Below, piece by piece: positions 50,194 to 58,419 of a stretch of DNA of 64,000 nt (positions are counted from its first letter, which is position 1; each line of letters begins with the position of its first letter). Origin of the DNA: Halobacillus alkaliphilus (GTDB taxonomy: Bacteria; Bacillota; Bacilli; Bacillales; Halobacillaceae); contig NZ_FOOG01000004.1 of NCBI RefSeq assembly GCF_900113125.1, positions 1 to 64,000 on the forward strand, in the 5' to 3' direction. The notes below the pieces were generated by a model. That model was not told the origin of the DNA and did no database searches. It saw only the letters and a program-made list of their open reading frames with translations. Position numbers and translations under genes: made by a program.

Positions 50194-50225
50194 TAAAAAA
50201 ACACGTGACTTGGACGTGTTTTTTT
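50194..50225 (-). terminator. Terminator of the VOC-family gene
   Basis: AAAAAAACACGT and ACGTGTTTTTTT, 12 perfect pairs, 70 bases past the VOC gene stop and before the cls start region. Confidence 0.8.
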
Positions 50226-50297
50226 GGAATGACCACAAGGCAGATTTTCACCCGTGGCAACTTCCCTTTGTCATGTTCAATATAAAAATCCATAAAA

Positions 50298-50669
50298 CTA
50301 TCGGTGCTGATCGATCAGGATCGGATTCCCATCAGGATCCACCATCGTAATGTTTTCCGGTCCCTCAGTCGTTTCGTCAGCTTCAGATACCAGGTTAACC
50401 CCCTGTTCCTTCAGCTGCTTCTGGATTTCCCGCACATCTGTAAATGGATTCACGTCTTCTGCATTTTGATTCCAGCCAGGATTGAACGTTATGATGTTGT
50501 CCTCAAACATCCCCTGAAATAGACCAATCACACTGTTTTCATTTTTCATCACAAGCCAATTTTGAGTAATGTCACCTCCGAATACTTCAAATCCTAACTT
50601 TTCATAAAAGGCTTTCGATTTATGAATGTCTTTCACGCTTAAACTTATAGAAAAAGCACCCAACCGCAT
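50298..50669 (-). CDS. VOC-family (glyoxalase/dioxygenase fold) protein
   Basis: 123 residues. Two beta-alpha-beta-beta-beta modules: FSISLSVKDIHKSKAFYEKLGFEVFGG and PFTDVREIQKQLKEQGVNL ... MVDPDGNPILIDQHR. The ending DPDGNPI-ID is typical of the YaeR/glyoxalase-like branch. Metal ligands are incomplete: the N-terminal ligand position is Ser in SISLSV. So it may be an antibiotic-binding or orphan VOC protein rather than glyoxalase I. Single gene with its own terminator. Confidence 0.82.
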   Translation of the reverse strand: MRLGAFSISLSVKDIHKSKAFYEKLGFEVFGGDITQNWLVMKNENSVIGLFQGMFEDNIITFNPGWNQNAEDVNPFTDVREIQKQLKEQGVNLVSEADETTEGPENITMVDPDGNPILIDQHR

Positions 50670-50802
50670 AAAATCCCTCCTGGATAATTATTTAGTACTT
50701 GATAGGTTCGCTTTTCTCACGTGAAAACCCTTTTTAACGTTCTCCATATGCAAAAGGTTCACTAGGACCGTAAGCAAATACCACCAAGCAAAAAAATCCC
50801 CC

Positions 50803-51429
50803 TCATGAAGAGGAGGATACATCCAGCGCCATCTTTAAATAATCGACAAACAACTCCGACTGCTCCTTCACGCTCACCTTTTCCTCAGGCAGAATCGCGT
50901 GGTCAAGCGCCAAACCATCGACAAACGTAATGATCGATTTCGCTAACAATTCGCTATCATAGCGGGCGCTGAACTCTCCGGATTCCTGACCGGACTTAAT
51001 AATTTCAGCGTAAATGCTCACTCCCATTTCGTACCGCTTTTCCCCATAGGTACGACGCCGTTCATTGTTGCGGCCGGTGATAAAGAATTCGAGCTTGCTC
51101 GGGGCAAGTGGGTCCATGTTTGCATCCGGACTTCCATCTTCCCCGAACATCAGCTTCATGAGTAACGTCCAGTACTGTGATGCTGATTCTTCAAGAGAAA
51201 AATCGGACTCTTCCGCTTCCTGATTAATCCCTTCTTCAAGAATCGCTTCGAAAAGGTCCTCTTTGTTGGCAAAATATTGATAAAGACCACCCCGGCTGAC
51301 ATTGGCGGCTTCCATGACGTGCTTCATCGTCGTATGTTCATAGCCATGCTCAATGAAGACGCTGGTTGCGGCCTCCATAATGTCAGCTCGTCGTTGCTTC
51401 AGGTGTTCTTTGCTTACTCGTGGAGACAT
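50803..51429 (-). CDS. TetR-family regulator of the adjacent MFS pump
   Basis: 208 residues: a TetR helix-turn-helix at about 10-55 (RRADIMEAATSVFIEHGYEH, MKHVMEAANVSRGGLYQYFANKEDLFEAIL) and a helical ligand domain with ...FVDGLALDHAIL. The closest general pattern is the YfiR/TetR_C_6 group. Its start at 51429 lies within the last 46 bp of the MFS gene, eight bases after GAGG, so the two are translated as a coupled operon. Two identical dyads in front of the MFS gene are its probable binding sites. Confidence 0.88.
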   Translation of the reverse strand: MSPRVSKEHLKQRRADIMEAATSVFIEHGYEHTTMKHVMEAANVSRGGLYQYFANKEDLFEAILEEGINQEAEESDFSLEESASQYWTLLMKLMFGEDGSPDANMDPLAPSKLEFFITGRNNERRRTYGEKRYEMGVSIYAEIIKSGQESGEFSARYDSELLAKSIITFVDGLALDHAILPEEKVSVKEQSELFVDYLKMALDVSSSS

Positions 51430-52645
51430 CTGCATTACCTCGCTCTACTTTTCGTTTTGTTAAAAATCCAATCAGTGATACCAGGACGAGAAGACTCGCC
51501 GTAATCGTAAACGTCGGAATCACGCCGATGATCGTCGCGATCCACCCTCCAAGCAGCGGGCCAATGATGGTTGCCGTTGTCATCACGCTGTTGAGAACGC
51601 CGAACACGCGCCCCGTCATATGGACAGGCGTGCGGACCTGGACGGTCGCCTGGAAAGGAACGAAAATCAGGCTCGCCGAGAAGCCGGCCGTGAATCCCAG
51701 CCCCGGCCCCCAAAGGATCGAATAGCCTAAGTCGTAATGGGCAAGGACTCCCATCATGCCAAAGCTCGCGCCGATTCCACAAACCCCGAGGAGCATGAGT
51801 GGGTAAGGGTTGTAGTCGGTTTTTTTCGCTAGTAAAAAGCCAGCTGTGAACATACCGAGACCAGAACCTGTCACCAGGTACCCGAATAAATCAGGAGAGG
51901 CATAGGTCAGTTCTCTGATCAGGACGATTAATTGTGAATCGGCCATTTGCAGGATCAACAGGCTCAGTCCCACAAGACTTAAACCCGTTAGCATGAAGCG
52001 GCTTGATTTGATAAAAGAAAAACCTAAAGCGAATTCCTTTTTGAATGACTCCTGCGCAGATTCCGTTTTCGAGATTTTATGGTGGACGGCGTTCGGAATG
52101 AACAGCAGGATAACCGCTGAAATCGCGAAGGTAGCTGAGTCGATCATGAACACCTGCTGGGCACCGAATACAGTGACAAGCAAGCCACTCACCAGCGGAC
52201 CGAGAATTTTTGTCGACGAATCGATCATCGAGGTGATCGACATCGCCCCCTTCATATCTTCCTCTGCCACTATTTCCTTCAGCTTCCCGTTTTTCGCTGG
52301 AATGAACAACGAGGAAAAAATTCCAACCGCGAGGAGCGTGGCATATACCATCCAAAGTGATGAAGCGACGGTTAAAAGGAGAATCAAACCCGCCCGGACG
52401 ACATCAGAAACGATCATAAGCGTTTTCCGGCTGAAACGGTCAGCTACCATACCGGCAACGGGGCCAAACAACGCCATAGGTATCGCTAAGCATAAAAATA
52501 CGAATGAAACCTCAAGAGGTGAAGCTTCCCACTTCAAGCCGACCAGAGTAATGATGGCGACAATGCTGAGCCAGTCGCCGATGCTTGAGATCGCCTGGGC
52601 GGACATCAAGGTGATGTACCCTTTGTTTTTCAATAAACGCTGCAT
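51383..52645 (-). CDS. MFS transporter (drug-efflux-like)
   Basis: 420 residues, 12 helices, MFS_3-like: NKGYITLMSAQAISSIGDWLS at the start, the loop GPVAGMVADRFSRKTLMIVSD, IPAKNGKLKEIVAEEDMKGAMSI-type link and a second-half loop around KKTDYNPYPL. Efflux of toxic compounds is typical of pumps with an adjacent TetR. AGGGG precedes the ATG. First gene of a two-gene operon with tetR, under twin operators that would respond to a transported ligand. Confidence 0.85.
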   Translation of the reverse strand: MQRLLKNKGYITLMSAQAISSIGDWLSIVAIITLVGLKWEASPLEVSFVFLCLAIPMALFGPVAGMVADRFSRKTLMIVSDVVRAGLILLLTVASSLWMVYATLLAVGIFSSLFIPAKNGKLKEIVAEEDMKGAMSITSMIDSSTKILGPLVSGLLVTVFGAQQVFMIDSATFAISAVILLFIPNAVHHKISKTESAQESFKKEFALGFSFIKSSRFMLTGLSLVGLSLLILQMADSQLIVLIRELTYASPDLFGYLVTGSGLGMFTAGFLLAKKTDYNPYPLMLLGVCGIGASFGMMGVLAHYDLGYSILWGPGLGFTAGFSASLIFVPFQATVQVRTPVHMTGRVFGVLNSVMTTATIIGPLLGGWIATIIGVIPTFTITASLLVLVSLIGFLTKRKVERGNADVSTSKQRTPEATTS

Positions 52646-52668
52646 GTAAGTGCCCCTCTCACTAAAAA

Positions 52669-52723
52669 GACATTAGTGTCGTTTTGTTAATTTTATTATA
52701 TCGACATTGGTGTCGTTTTGCAA
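52669..52723 (-). promoter_or_regulatory. Promoter with twin TetR operators
   Basis: Minus-strand -35 TTGCAA (52718-52723) and -10 TATAAT (52695-52700) are spaced by exactly 17 bp. GACATTGGTGTCGTTTTG (52703-52720) fills the spacer, and GACATTAGTGTCGTTTTG (52669-52686), differing in one base, lies just downstream of the start site, 34 bp away. Each is a GACA-N4-TGTC dyad. Repressor bound to both would clamp the promoter. Confidence 0.78.
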
Positions 52724-53028
52724 TCCTTTTTTTGTTTGAGGATTTTCCCACCCTAAAAGTAAAGTAATTTAACGAAGTTACCCATAAAATACTTGAAAAT
52801 TACCCAAATTTTTCATTATACCTTTTATTACAAGACTCCGTATGTTAACTTAGCATAGAATTAATTAAATTATTTTATAAACTACTTTGTAACCGCATTC
52901 AATATGTCCATAAGTTGTTCAGTAAATAGACTGCCACCCCACGCATTTATGTAAGTCTTAGATACAGATTCCATGCTTGTGTTAGACCAAAGGAAAGTCC
53001 CCACCCTAAATAAAAGGAGAGAAAAAAT

Positions 53029-54615
53029 ATGAATCTATTTACGGTCATATCGTTTTTATTTTTCACTGGTTTAGTTGCTTTAATTTCTTATTATATTACG
53101 AGAAGAGAAGATTTGAATTCGCAGGATGGTTACTTTTTAGGGGGCAGGAGTCTAGGTGCGTGGACGATTGCAGGTTCTTTAATGCTAACCAACTTGTCAA
53201 CGGAACAATTAATTGGGCTGAACGCTCAAGGGTATTCTGACACCATTGCGGTGATGGGGTGGGAAGTAGGAGCGGCTATTGCGCTAGTTATCGTAGCCTT
53301 TTTCCTTTTACCAAGATACTTAAAAGGCGGCATTACCACCATTCCGGACTTTCTGGAAGACCGTTATGACTTCGGTACCAAGCAGATCGTCACGATCCTG
53401 TTCTTATTTGGCTATATATTAAATCTATTACCGCCGATACTATATTCCGGAGCCGTTGCCATGAATGGATTATTCAACATCCCGGAAGCTCTTGGCATAG
53501 GCAGGCTTCCCTCTTTATATGTGACCGTATTAGCTATAGGAATTGTCGGCTCCATTTACGCCATTTTCGGAGGATTGAAAGCGGTTGCCGTTTCCGACTC
53601 GATTAATGGAATCGGACTATTATTTGGCGGGTTAATGATTCCGGTTATTGGGTTATTCGTTCTAGGCGATGGCTCTATTGGCGCCGGCTTCTCGACCATT
53701 CTGGAAAACTCTCCGGAGAAGATGAATTCCATCGGCGATTCTGACAGCCCCGTCCCATTCAGTACTATGTTTACCGGGATGCTGCTAGTGAACCTGTTTT
53801 ACTGGGGCACGGCTCAGCATATTATGCAGCGGGCCATTTCAGCTAAAAGTTTAAAAGAAGGGCAAAAAGGTGTTCTGATTGCGGCCTTCTTAAAATTGCT
53901 GGGACCCGTTTTTCTTATCTTACCAGGGATCATCGCTTTCAATATGTTCGGTCCTGATATGGAACCAACCAATGCTTATCCAAGACTTGTGAATGAGATT
54001 CTGCCAACACCTTTAGTAGGCTTTTTCGCTGCGGTGTTATTCGGGGCTATTCTTTCTTCCTTTAACTCAGCCTTAAACTCATCCGTTACCTTGATTGCGT
54101 TAAATATATACAAGCCCTATTTCAAACCGCAGGCCTCTGATAAAGAAGTGGTTCGTAAAGGGAAATACGTCGGTACAGTCATCGCATTATTCGCGATCAG
54201 TATTGCGCCATTAATCGATTTAGTACCACAAGGGTTTTTCCAATACCTGCAGATGGTCAATGGATTCTATAACGTGCCGATCTTCACCATTATGATCGTC
54301 GGTTACCTGACCAAACGAGTGCCGGCCATTGCCGCGAAGATCGCGTTGTTTGTATTTATCTCCACTTACGCAACGACACAGTTAGTGTGGGATACCGGCT
54401 TACACTTCCTTCATATTCTGGGTATTCTATTCGTGGTATGCTCCACGCTTATGCTAATAATAGGAAAGCTCTATCCAAGAAACGAAGATTTCTATTTAGA
54501 AGAAAAAGCAAAAGTAGATATGAAGCCATGGAAGCTGTTATATCCAGTTGGAATTGCAGCAACCATCGCGATGATTATTATCTACACACTATTATCACCG
54601 GTTGGCATTCTATAA
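53029..54615 (+). CDS. Sodium:solute symporter (SSS family, SglT/YidK-like)
   Basis: 528 residues, 14 helices. SSS marks: RREDLNSQDGYFLGGRSLGAWTIAGSLMLTNLSTEQLIGLNAQGY, the GGLKAVAVSD-NG segment of helix 5-6 and WGTAQHIMQRAISAKSLKEGQKG, then GAILSSFNSALNSS before the C-terminal helices. Motifs favour the sugar-transporting branch. AAAGGAGAG precedes the ATG. The 300-bp gap before it (52740-53028) is A/T-rich with no gene; no cre site was found in it. Single gene with a terminator. Confidence 0.88.
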   Translation: MNLFTVISFLFFTGLVALISYYITRREDLNSQDGYFLGGRSLGAWTIAGSLMLTNLSTEQLIGLNAQGYSDTIAVMGWEVGAAIALVIVAFFLLPRYLKGGITTIPDFLEDRYDFGTKQIVTILFLFGYILNLLPPILYSGAVAMNGLFNIPEALGIGRLPSLYVTVLAIGIVGSIYAIFGGLKAVAVSDSINGIGLLFGGLMIPVIGLFVLGDGSIGAGFSTILENSPEKMNSIGDSDSPVPFSTMFTGMLLVNLFYWGTAQHIMQRAISAKSLKEGQKGVLIAAFLKLLGPVFLILPGIIAFNMFGPDMEPTNAYPRLVNEILPTPLVGFFAAVLFGAILSSFNSALNSSVTLIALNIYKPYFKPQASDKEVVRKGKYVGTVIALFAISIAPLIDLVPQGFFQYLQMVNGFYNVPIFTIMIVGYLTKRVPAIAAKIALFVFISTYATTQLVWDTGLHFLHILGILFVVCSTLMLIIGKLYPRNEDFYLEEKAKVDMKPWKLLYPVGIAATIAMIIIYTLLSPVGIL

Positions 54616-54630
54616 AACTAACAATCTATA

Positions 54631-54668
54631 AAAAAAGGGAACTCAATATGTTTGAGTTCCCTTTTTTA
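54631..54668 (+). terminator. Terminator of the sodium symporter gene
   Basis: AAAAAAGGGAACTCAA and TTTGAGTTCCCTTTTTT, 15 or more pairs, 16 bases after the stop. Confidence 0.88.
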
Positions 54669-54833
54669 TGAAAAATTCCCTTTAATGGAACGCTGCTTCT
54701 GCACGAGACGGACGGTATCCTTCTTTCTACTTCCATTATACCGCGGTTTGGCAGTAAATTATAGACTACTCTTTCTTGTCACCCTGCCCTATACTGTTAT
54801 ATACAAGTCAAATAACCTGAGAGGTGTATCCAT

Positions 54834-55250
54834 ATGAATGACAAAAAAGATGTCTTAGATCATGGTCCTTTCTTTCATGGTACAAAAGCCGAACTAAAAA
54901 TTGGTGACCTATTACAACCGCAATACCGCTCCAATTACCAGGACAAGAAATCGAACTACATTTATTTCACGGCCACGCTGGAAGCTGCCAAATGGGGCGC
55001 TGAATTAGCATCATCTTCATCTAAGGAAAGAATCTACATTGTAGAACCATTAGGCGACTTTGAAAATGACCCGAACGTAACAGACAAAAAATTCCCCGGA
55101 AACCCGACACGCTCTTACAGGTCTAAATCGCCTTTGAAAATTGTAGCTGAACTCGGTTCATGGGAAAGGCATTCCGAGGAAGAAATCAATCATATGGTGT
55201 CCTCTATTAATAAATTGCGCGAACAAGGAAAGGCCGTTATATACGATTAA
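54834..55250 (+). CDS. arr: Rifamycin ADP-ribosyltransferase (Arr)
   Basis: 138 residues, the full length of Arr enzymes. GPFFHGTKAELKIGDLLQPQYRSNY is the NAD-binding start with the His, IYFTATLEAAKWGAELA holds the Tyr of the binding cleft, IYIVEPLGDFENDPNVTDKKFPGNPTRSYRSKSPLKIVAELGSWE is the typical second half with Asp/Glu. Arr moves ADP-ribose from NAD to the C23 hydroxyl of rifamycins, inactivating them. GAGAGGTG gives the start. It stands alone with its own terminator, so is probably an intrinsic resistance gene rather than a cassette; no integron or IS flanks it. Confidence 0.92.
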   Translation: MNDKKDVLDHGPFFHGTKAELKIGDLLQPQYRSNYQDKKSNYIYFTATLEAAKWGAELASSSSKERIYIVEPLGDFENDPNVTDKKFPGNPTRSYRSKSPLKIVAELGSWERHSEEEINHMVSSINKLREQGKAVIYD

Positions 55251-55267
55251 TCCTAATCCCACTACCC

Positions 55268-55310
55268 AGAAAGAAAGCTCTGACCCTTAATGGATCAGAG
55301 CTTTCTTTTT
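55268..55310. terminator. Bidirectional terminator between arr and the LrgB gene
   Basis: GAAAGAAAGCTCTGA and TCAGAGCTTTCTTTTT around a short loop with ATGGA; T and A runs on both sides. Confidence 0.82.
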
Positions 55311-55311
55311 A

Positions 55312-56001
55312 TTACAATAGAAGCAGCGTCAGTCCCGGCGCGATAATCGAGACAATGACCGCGCTCAAAATCATCGCCACCGTACTAATCGATCCTTCCA
55401 GCGTATCCCGTTCCATCGAAGCCGCCGTGCCGATCGCGTGGGAAGCACTTCCCATCCCGACGCCCCGGCCGATCCGGTGGGTCAGACCGCTGTAACGCAT
55501 GACGAGTGGATGAATCAGCATGCCGCCGATACCGGCGATCATCACAAATACGGCGGTGAGCGGCATCACGCCGCCAGTAGATTCAGAGATCGACATGGCG
55601 ACAGGTGTCGTGACCGATTTAGGCACAATCGAATGGATGATCTCAGTGCTGAAGCCGGCCCATTTACTAAGCAAGAGACCAGAGCTGATGCCGACCACCG
55701 CTCCGATCGTTGTCCCCGTCATGATGGGAACGAGCATTTTCTTAAGAATCTCCCGGTGCTGATAGAGCGGGTAGGCAAGCGCCACGACCGCTGGACCTAA
55801 CAGACGATCAATCCACTTGCCGCCTATCATGTATGTTTCATATGAAACATGAAAAAGCAGCAGGAACACGATAATCACCGCGGTCGCGACAATCACAGGT
55901 GTCGTGTAGATGCGTCGGTACTTTCGGTAAAGATGGAGAGAGCCGATATAGGCAGCAATCGTGAAGCCGATCATAAATAAAGCCACAAGCGCAGGATTCA
56001 T
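55312..56001 (-). CDS. LrgB/CidB-family membrane protein
   Basis: About 229 residues, six or seven helices. Signature: GGKWIDRLLGPAVVALAYPLYQHREIL, SVTTPVAMSISESTGGVMPLTAVFVMIAGIGG, GVGMGSASHAIGTAASMERD. LrgB proteins work with LrgA/CidA holin-like partners in lysis control and, in plants and bacilli, in glycolate or pyruvate transport. The ATG at 56001 is preceded by GGAGGGAGG and overlaps the stop of the LrgA gene by four bases; an upstream start at 56028 is unlikely. No LytSR-type regulator is in the window. Confidence 0.88.
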   Translation of the reverse strand: MNPALVALFMIGFTIAAYIGSLHLYRKYRRIYTTPVIVATAVIIVFLLLFHVSYETYMIGGKWIDRLLGPAVVALAYPLYQHREILKKMLVPIMTGTTIGAVVGISSGLLLSKWAGFSTEIIHSIVPKSVTTPVAMSISESTGGVMPLTAVFVMIAGIGGMLIHPLVMRYSGLTHRIGRGVGMGSASHAIGTAASMERDTLEGSISTVAMILSAVIVSIIAPGLTLLLL

Positions 56002-56369
56002 GCTTCCTCCCTCCTTTTCACCATCCACTGGGTCACCCGTCCGGCCAGTGCCATGACGAGCGCCGTGCTGAAGAGTCCAATCACAATCAGCAGCATTCCT
56101 TTCCCTTTAAATACATACGCATAGCTGATGATCCCAACCGTCGCCGGTATGAAAAAGAAAGGCAGGTGCCTGACCATGAATGAGACTCCTTGTTGCAGAA
56201 TCCATTCCGGCACCAGTTTTAAAGACAGTAACGTAAACAGGATCAAGAGGCCGATCACACTGCCAGGGATGAAGAGGTCAAACAGGTTCTGAATCCCTTT
56301 GCCGGCTAAATAAATCAGATATAACATGGCAATTTGTATGGGTATAATGATAGCTTTGTCTTTAAACAA
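55998..56369 (-). CDS. LrgA/CidA-family holin-like protein
   Basis: 123 residues with four helices and the family motif LFIPGSVIGLLILFTLLSLKLVPE, then FFFIPATVGIISYAYVFKGKG. The TTG start (TTGTTTAAAGAC) has AAGGA at about six bases. First gene of the LrgA-LrgB pair, translationally coupled (ATGA overlap). Whether it acts as a holin or as a transporter subunit cannot be decided from sequence. Confidence 0.88.
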   Translation of the reverse strand: MFKDKAIIIPIQIAMLYLIYLAGKGIQNLFDLFIPGSVIGLLILFTLLSLKLVPEWILQQGVSFMVRHLPFFFIPATVGIISYAYVFKGKGMLLIVIGLFSTALVMALAGRVTQWMVKRREEA

Positions 56370-56466
56370 CTTGAATCCTTCTTTCTATACATCAATGCCG
56401 CAGGAGGCATCCTTTTTATTCAAATCCTCCATTATGATAACTCTAATTGCTCTCGATTTACAGTAT

Positions 56467-56505
56467 TAAAAAAAGCACCTGATCCCCCTGGGAGAGAACA
56501 GGTGC
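56467..56505 (-). terminator. Terminator of the diguanylate cyclase gene
   Basis: Minus-strand GCACCTG and CAGGTGC with an inner C/G-rich pairing (CTCTCCCAGGGGGAT) and T7 after. Confidence 0.7.
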
Positions 56506-56548
56506 AGAACTGTCATCATAGAAAACGATTACATATTTTTCTGCTTGC

Positions 56549-57655
56549 TCACATCGATCGTTGTGCACGCTTATCACTGTACATTTTCTTATCAACAGAC
56601 GTATATAGCTCGTCCATCGACATCCCCTCTTGATAATCCTGAAACCCATAGCTGAAGCTTAAGGTTTTAAGTAAAGGGTCTTCCCTTTTTTCAAGCAAAC
56701 GGTGAATGCTGGTCACATAAGGATCAATATCACTGCCGTTCTCTACCAGGACGATGAATTCATCCCCGCCCAGCCGGGCTGCCAATGCCTGGTTAGGAAA
56801 GGCCTCCTTCAGAACCCGTCCAAACTCAATTAGAATCTGGTCCCCTTTATAGTGGCCATATTCATCGTTAATGTGTTTAAAATCATTCAAGTCGATCAAA
56901 ACAATTCCAAACGAACACTTTTTTTCAATCAGGTGCTGAAGGTAGGTTTCATAGCTCTGCCGGTTATACAGCTTCGTCAGAAAATCCTGTTCCGTAGTCG
57001 TTGATTCTAGAAACGTATAAGCCACAAGCACGACAAGCGCAATCGACGTCCAGGAGAAGTACAGCTTCGAATCAAATAGCTGCACGATCATGCCGCCAAT
57101 CGGCAAGGCGAAGAAAATAAGGAAAATCAACTGAACAGAGGAAGGAACTTTAGTACGGTGTCTAATCACCATCACAAACATAGCGATATAAATACTTGCT
57201 AAAACCACATAGTGAAGATCCATGAAATCGCCGCTGCTGAACCGATTGGTAATAGGTGCAACATCAAAATAGACAGGGTAAATAAGATTCACCAGCAGAA
57301 TCAGAAGGGTCAGTAAGCTCATATGCTGATAAAACATTCTCTTATAAATACGTGAGGGGCTTCTGAACAGATGGTAATCGACATAGGAAAGCATCAGACC
57401 GCCGAGCACCGGTCCGATCAGAAATAGAATAAAGTTGGTAGAATACTCGAGGAAATAAGCACCGAAGAAGAGTTTTCGATCAAATATCCACGTCAGCGGC
57501 TCAAAGACAATCGCAACAGCAGCTCCCACCATAATCATTTTCAAAAGTCTCTTACTGAAACTCTTCACTCTCGATTTCGCTCTCATAATGATAAAGAGCA
57601 CTGCAAGAATCATCATCGCAAACATGTTCAATTGAAATTGCACGAAATATTCCAT
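56549..57655 (-). CDS. Membrane-bound diguanylate cyclase (GGDEF)
   Basis: 368 residues. The first 210 form six or so helices (5TM-5TMR_LYT-like: FVQFQLNMFAMMILAVLFII, LFFGAYFLEYSTNFILFLIGPVLGGLMLSY, LPIGGMIVQLFDSKLYFSW). The GGDEF domain from about 220 has DFLTKLYNRQSYE, IVLIDLNDFKHINDEYGHYKGD and an intact LAARLGGDEFIVLVE catalytic loop, so cyclic-di-GMP synthesis is expected. The inhibitory RxxD site five residues before is absent (PNQA instead), so product inhibition through it is not expected. No EAL domain. Single gene. Confidence 0.9.
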   Translation of the reverse strand: MEYFVQFQLNMFAMMILAVLFIIMRAKSRVKSFSKRLLKMIMVGAAVAIVFEPLTWIFDRKLFFGAYFLEYSTNFILFLIGPVLGGLMLSYVDYHLFRSPSRIYKRMFYQHMSLLTLLILLVNLIYPVYFDVAPITNRFSSGDFMDLHYVVLASIYIAMFVMVIRHRTKVPSSVQLIFLIFFALPIGGMIVQLFDSKLYFSWTSIALVVLVAYTFLESTTTEQDFLTKLYNRQSYETYLQHLIEKKCSFGIVLIDLNDFKHINDEYGHYKGDQILIEFGRVLKEAFPNQALAARLGGDEFIVLVENGSDIDPYVTSIHRLLEKREDPLLKTLSFSYGFQDYQEGMSMDELYTSVDKKMYSDKRAQRSM

Positions 57656-57848
57656 GACCTTTGCCCCTTATGTATCAGTTTGGAGAGCTTCGTGGTGATC
57701 GAATCTATTACTTTACATCTTACTCTAATTCTTTTGTCCTGGTCAAAACATTATTACGAACAAAGCGGGCGATCCGCCTGCTAATTTATTTTCTCCTAAC
57801 GTGGAAAGTACCTCTCCACCCGAGGAATACGAGGAAATAATATGAATG

Positions 57849-57882
57849 AAGACCTATTTATTTGTAAAAAATAGGTCTTTTT
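57849..57882 (+). terminator. Orphan terminator-like hairpin in a divergent gap
   Basis: AAGACCTATTT and AAATAGGTCTT with TTT after, on the plus strand between two divergent genes, with no plus-strand gene before it. It could be a leader attenuator for the gene at 57937 or the end of a short RNA. Otherwise 57656-57936 shows only promoter-like A/T-rich sequence. Confidence 0.5.
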
Positions 57883-57936
57883 ACGTTTTCTTCAAACTAC
57901 TAAAGGGGAAGTTTATAAAAATAGGGAGGAGATTGT

Positions 57937-58380
57937 GTGGAAGAACTGTTACGGGATTACGGATCAACTGGAACGGTATGGATTTGGCTGGTGATAGCGA
58001 TCCTGATTGCGGCGGGGGGCGTAGCTTTATCGATCGCTATTTCGAAGGGCAAGTTTGACTTGCCACGGGTGAAAATCGACCGCCTGCGCTACGTATCATG
58101 GGCAATCGTGTTCACAGGTGTGTTAATAGCATTATTTACGCTTGCAGACGGGGAGATCACCTTCTCGCAAAACAATATGGCGTTAGAACAATGGAACGAA
58201 AACGGCTACTATGTAGAAAACTACGGAGAGATTGAAGAACGAGACGGTGAAACGATTCAAGTGAAAGAAGGAGCGCAGGAGGCCACAGAATTGAAAGCTG
58301 ATTATATCCTGATCGGCTGCGACCGGGATGTGTACGCCGAAGTAACCAATGGAGAGGTATGGATATGTGTCTCTGAATAG
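57937..58380 (+). CDS. Two-helix membrane protein with a soluble C-terminal domain, unknown function
   Basis: 147 residues: helix 1 (about 14-36, VWIWLVIAILIAAGGVALSIAI), a basic link KGKFDLPRVKIDRLR, helix 2 (about 52-70), then an 75-residue acidic extracytoplasmic domain (FSQNNMALEQWNENGYYVENYGEIEERDGE ... YILIGCDRDVYAEVTNGEVWICV) with two cysteines that could pair. GTG start with AGGGAGGAG. No family recognised. Confidence 0.65.
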   Translation: MEELLRDYGSTGTVWIWLVIAILIAAGGVALSIAISKGKFDLPRVKIDRLRYVSWAIVFTGVLIALFTLADGEITFSQNNMALEQWNENGYYVENYGEIEERDGETIQVKEGAQEATELKADYILIGCDRDVYAEVTNGEVWICVSE

Positions 58381-58382
58381 AA

Positions 58383-58414
58383 AAAAGGGCGACCCTCTCC
58401 GTGAGGACCGCCCT
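58383..58414. terminator. Bidirectional terminator
   Basis: AAAGGGCGACCCTC and GAGGACCGCCCTTT (one mismatch) around TCCGT, between two convergent genes. Confidence 0.78.
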
Positions 58415-58419
58415 TTCGC

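Noticed and set aside
51993-52649. 218-codon open frame antisense to the MFS pump gene
   Set aside because: It is the complement of helix-rich codons of a clear MFS gene, lacks a ribosome site and has no domain pattern.
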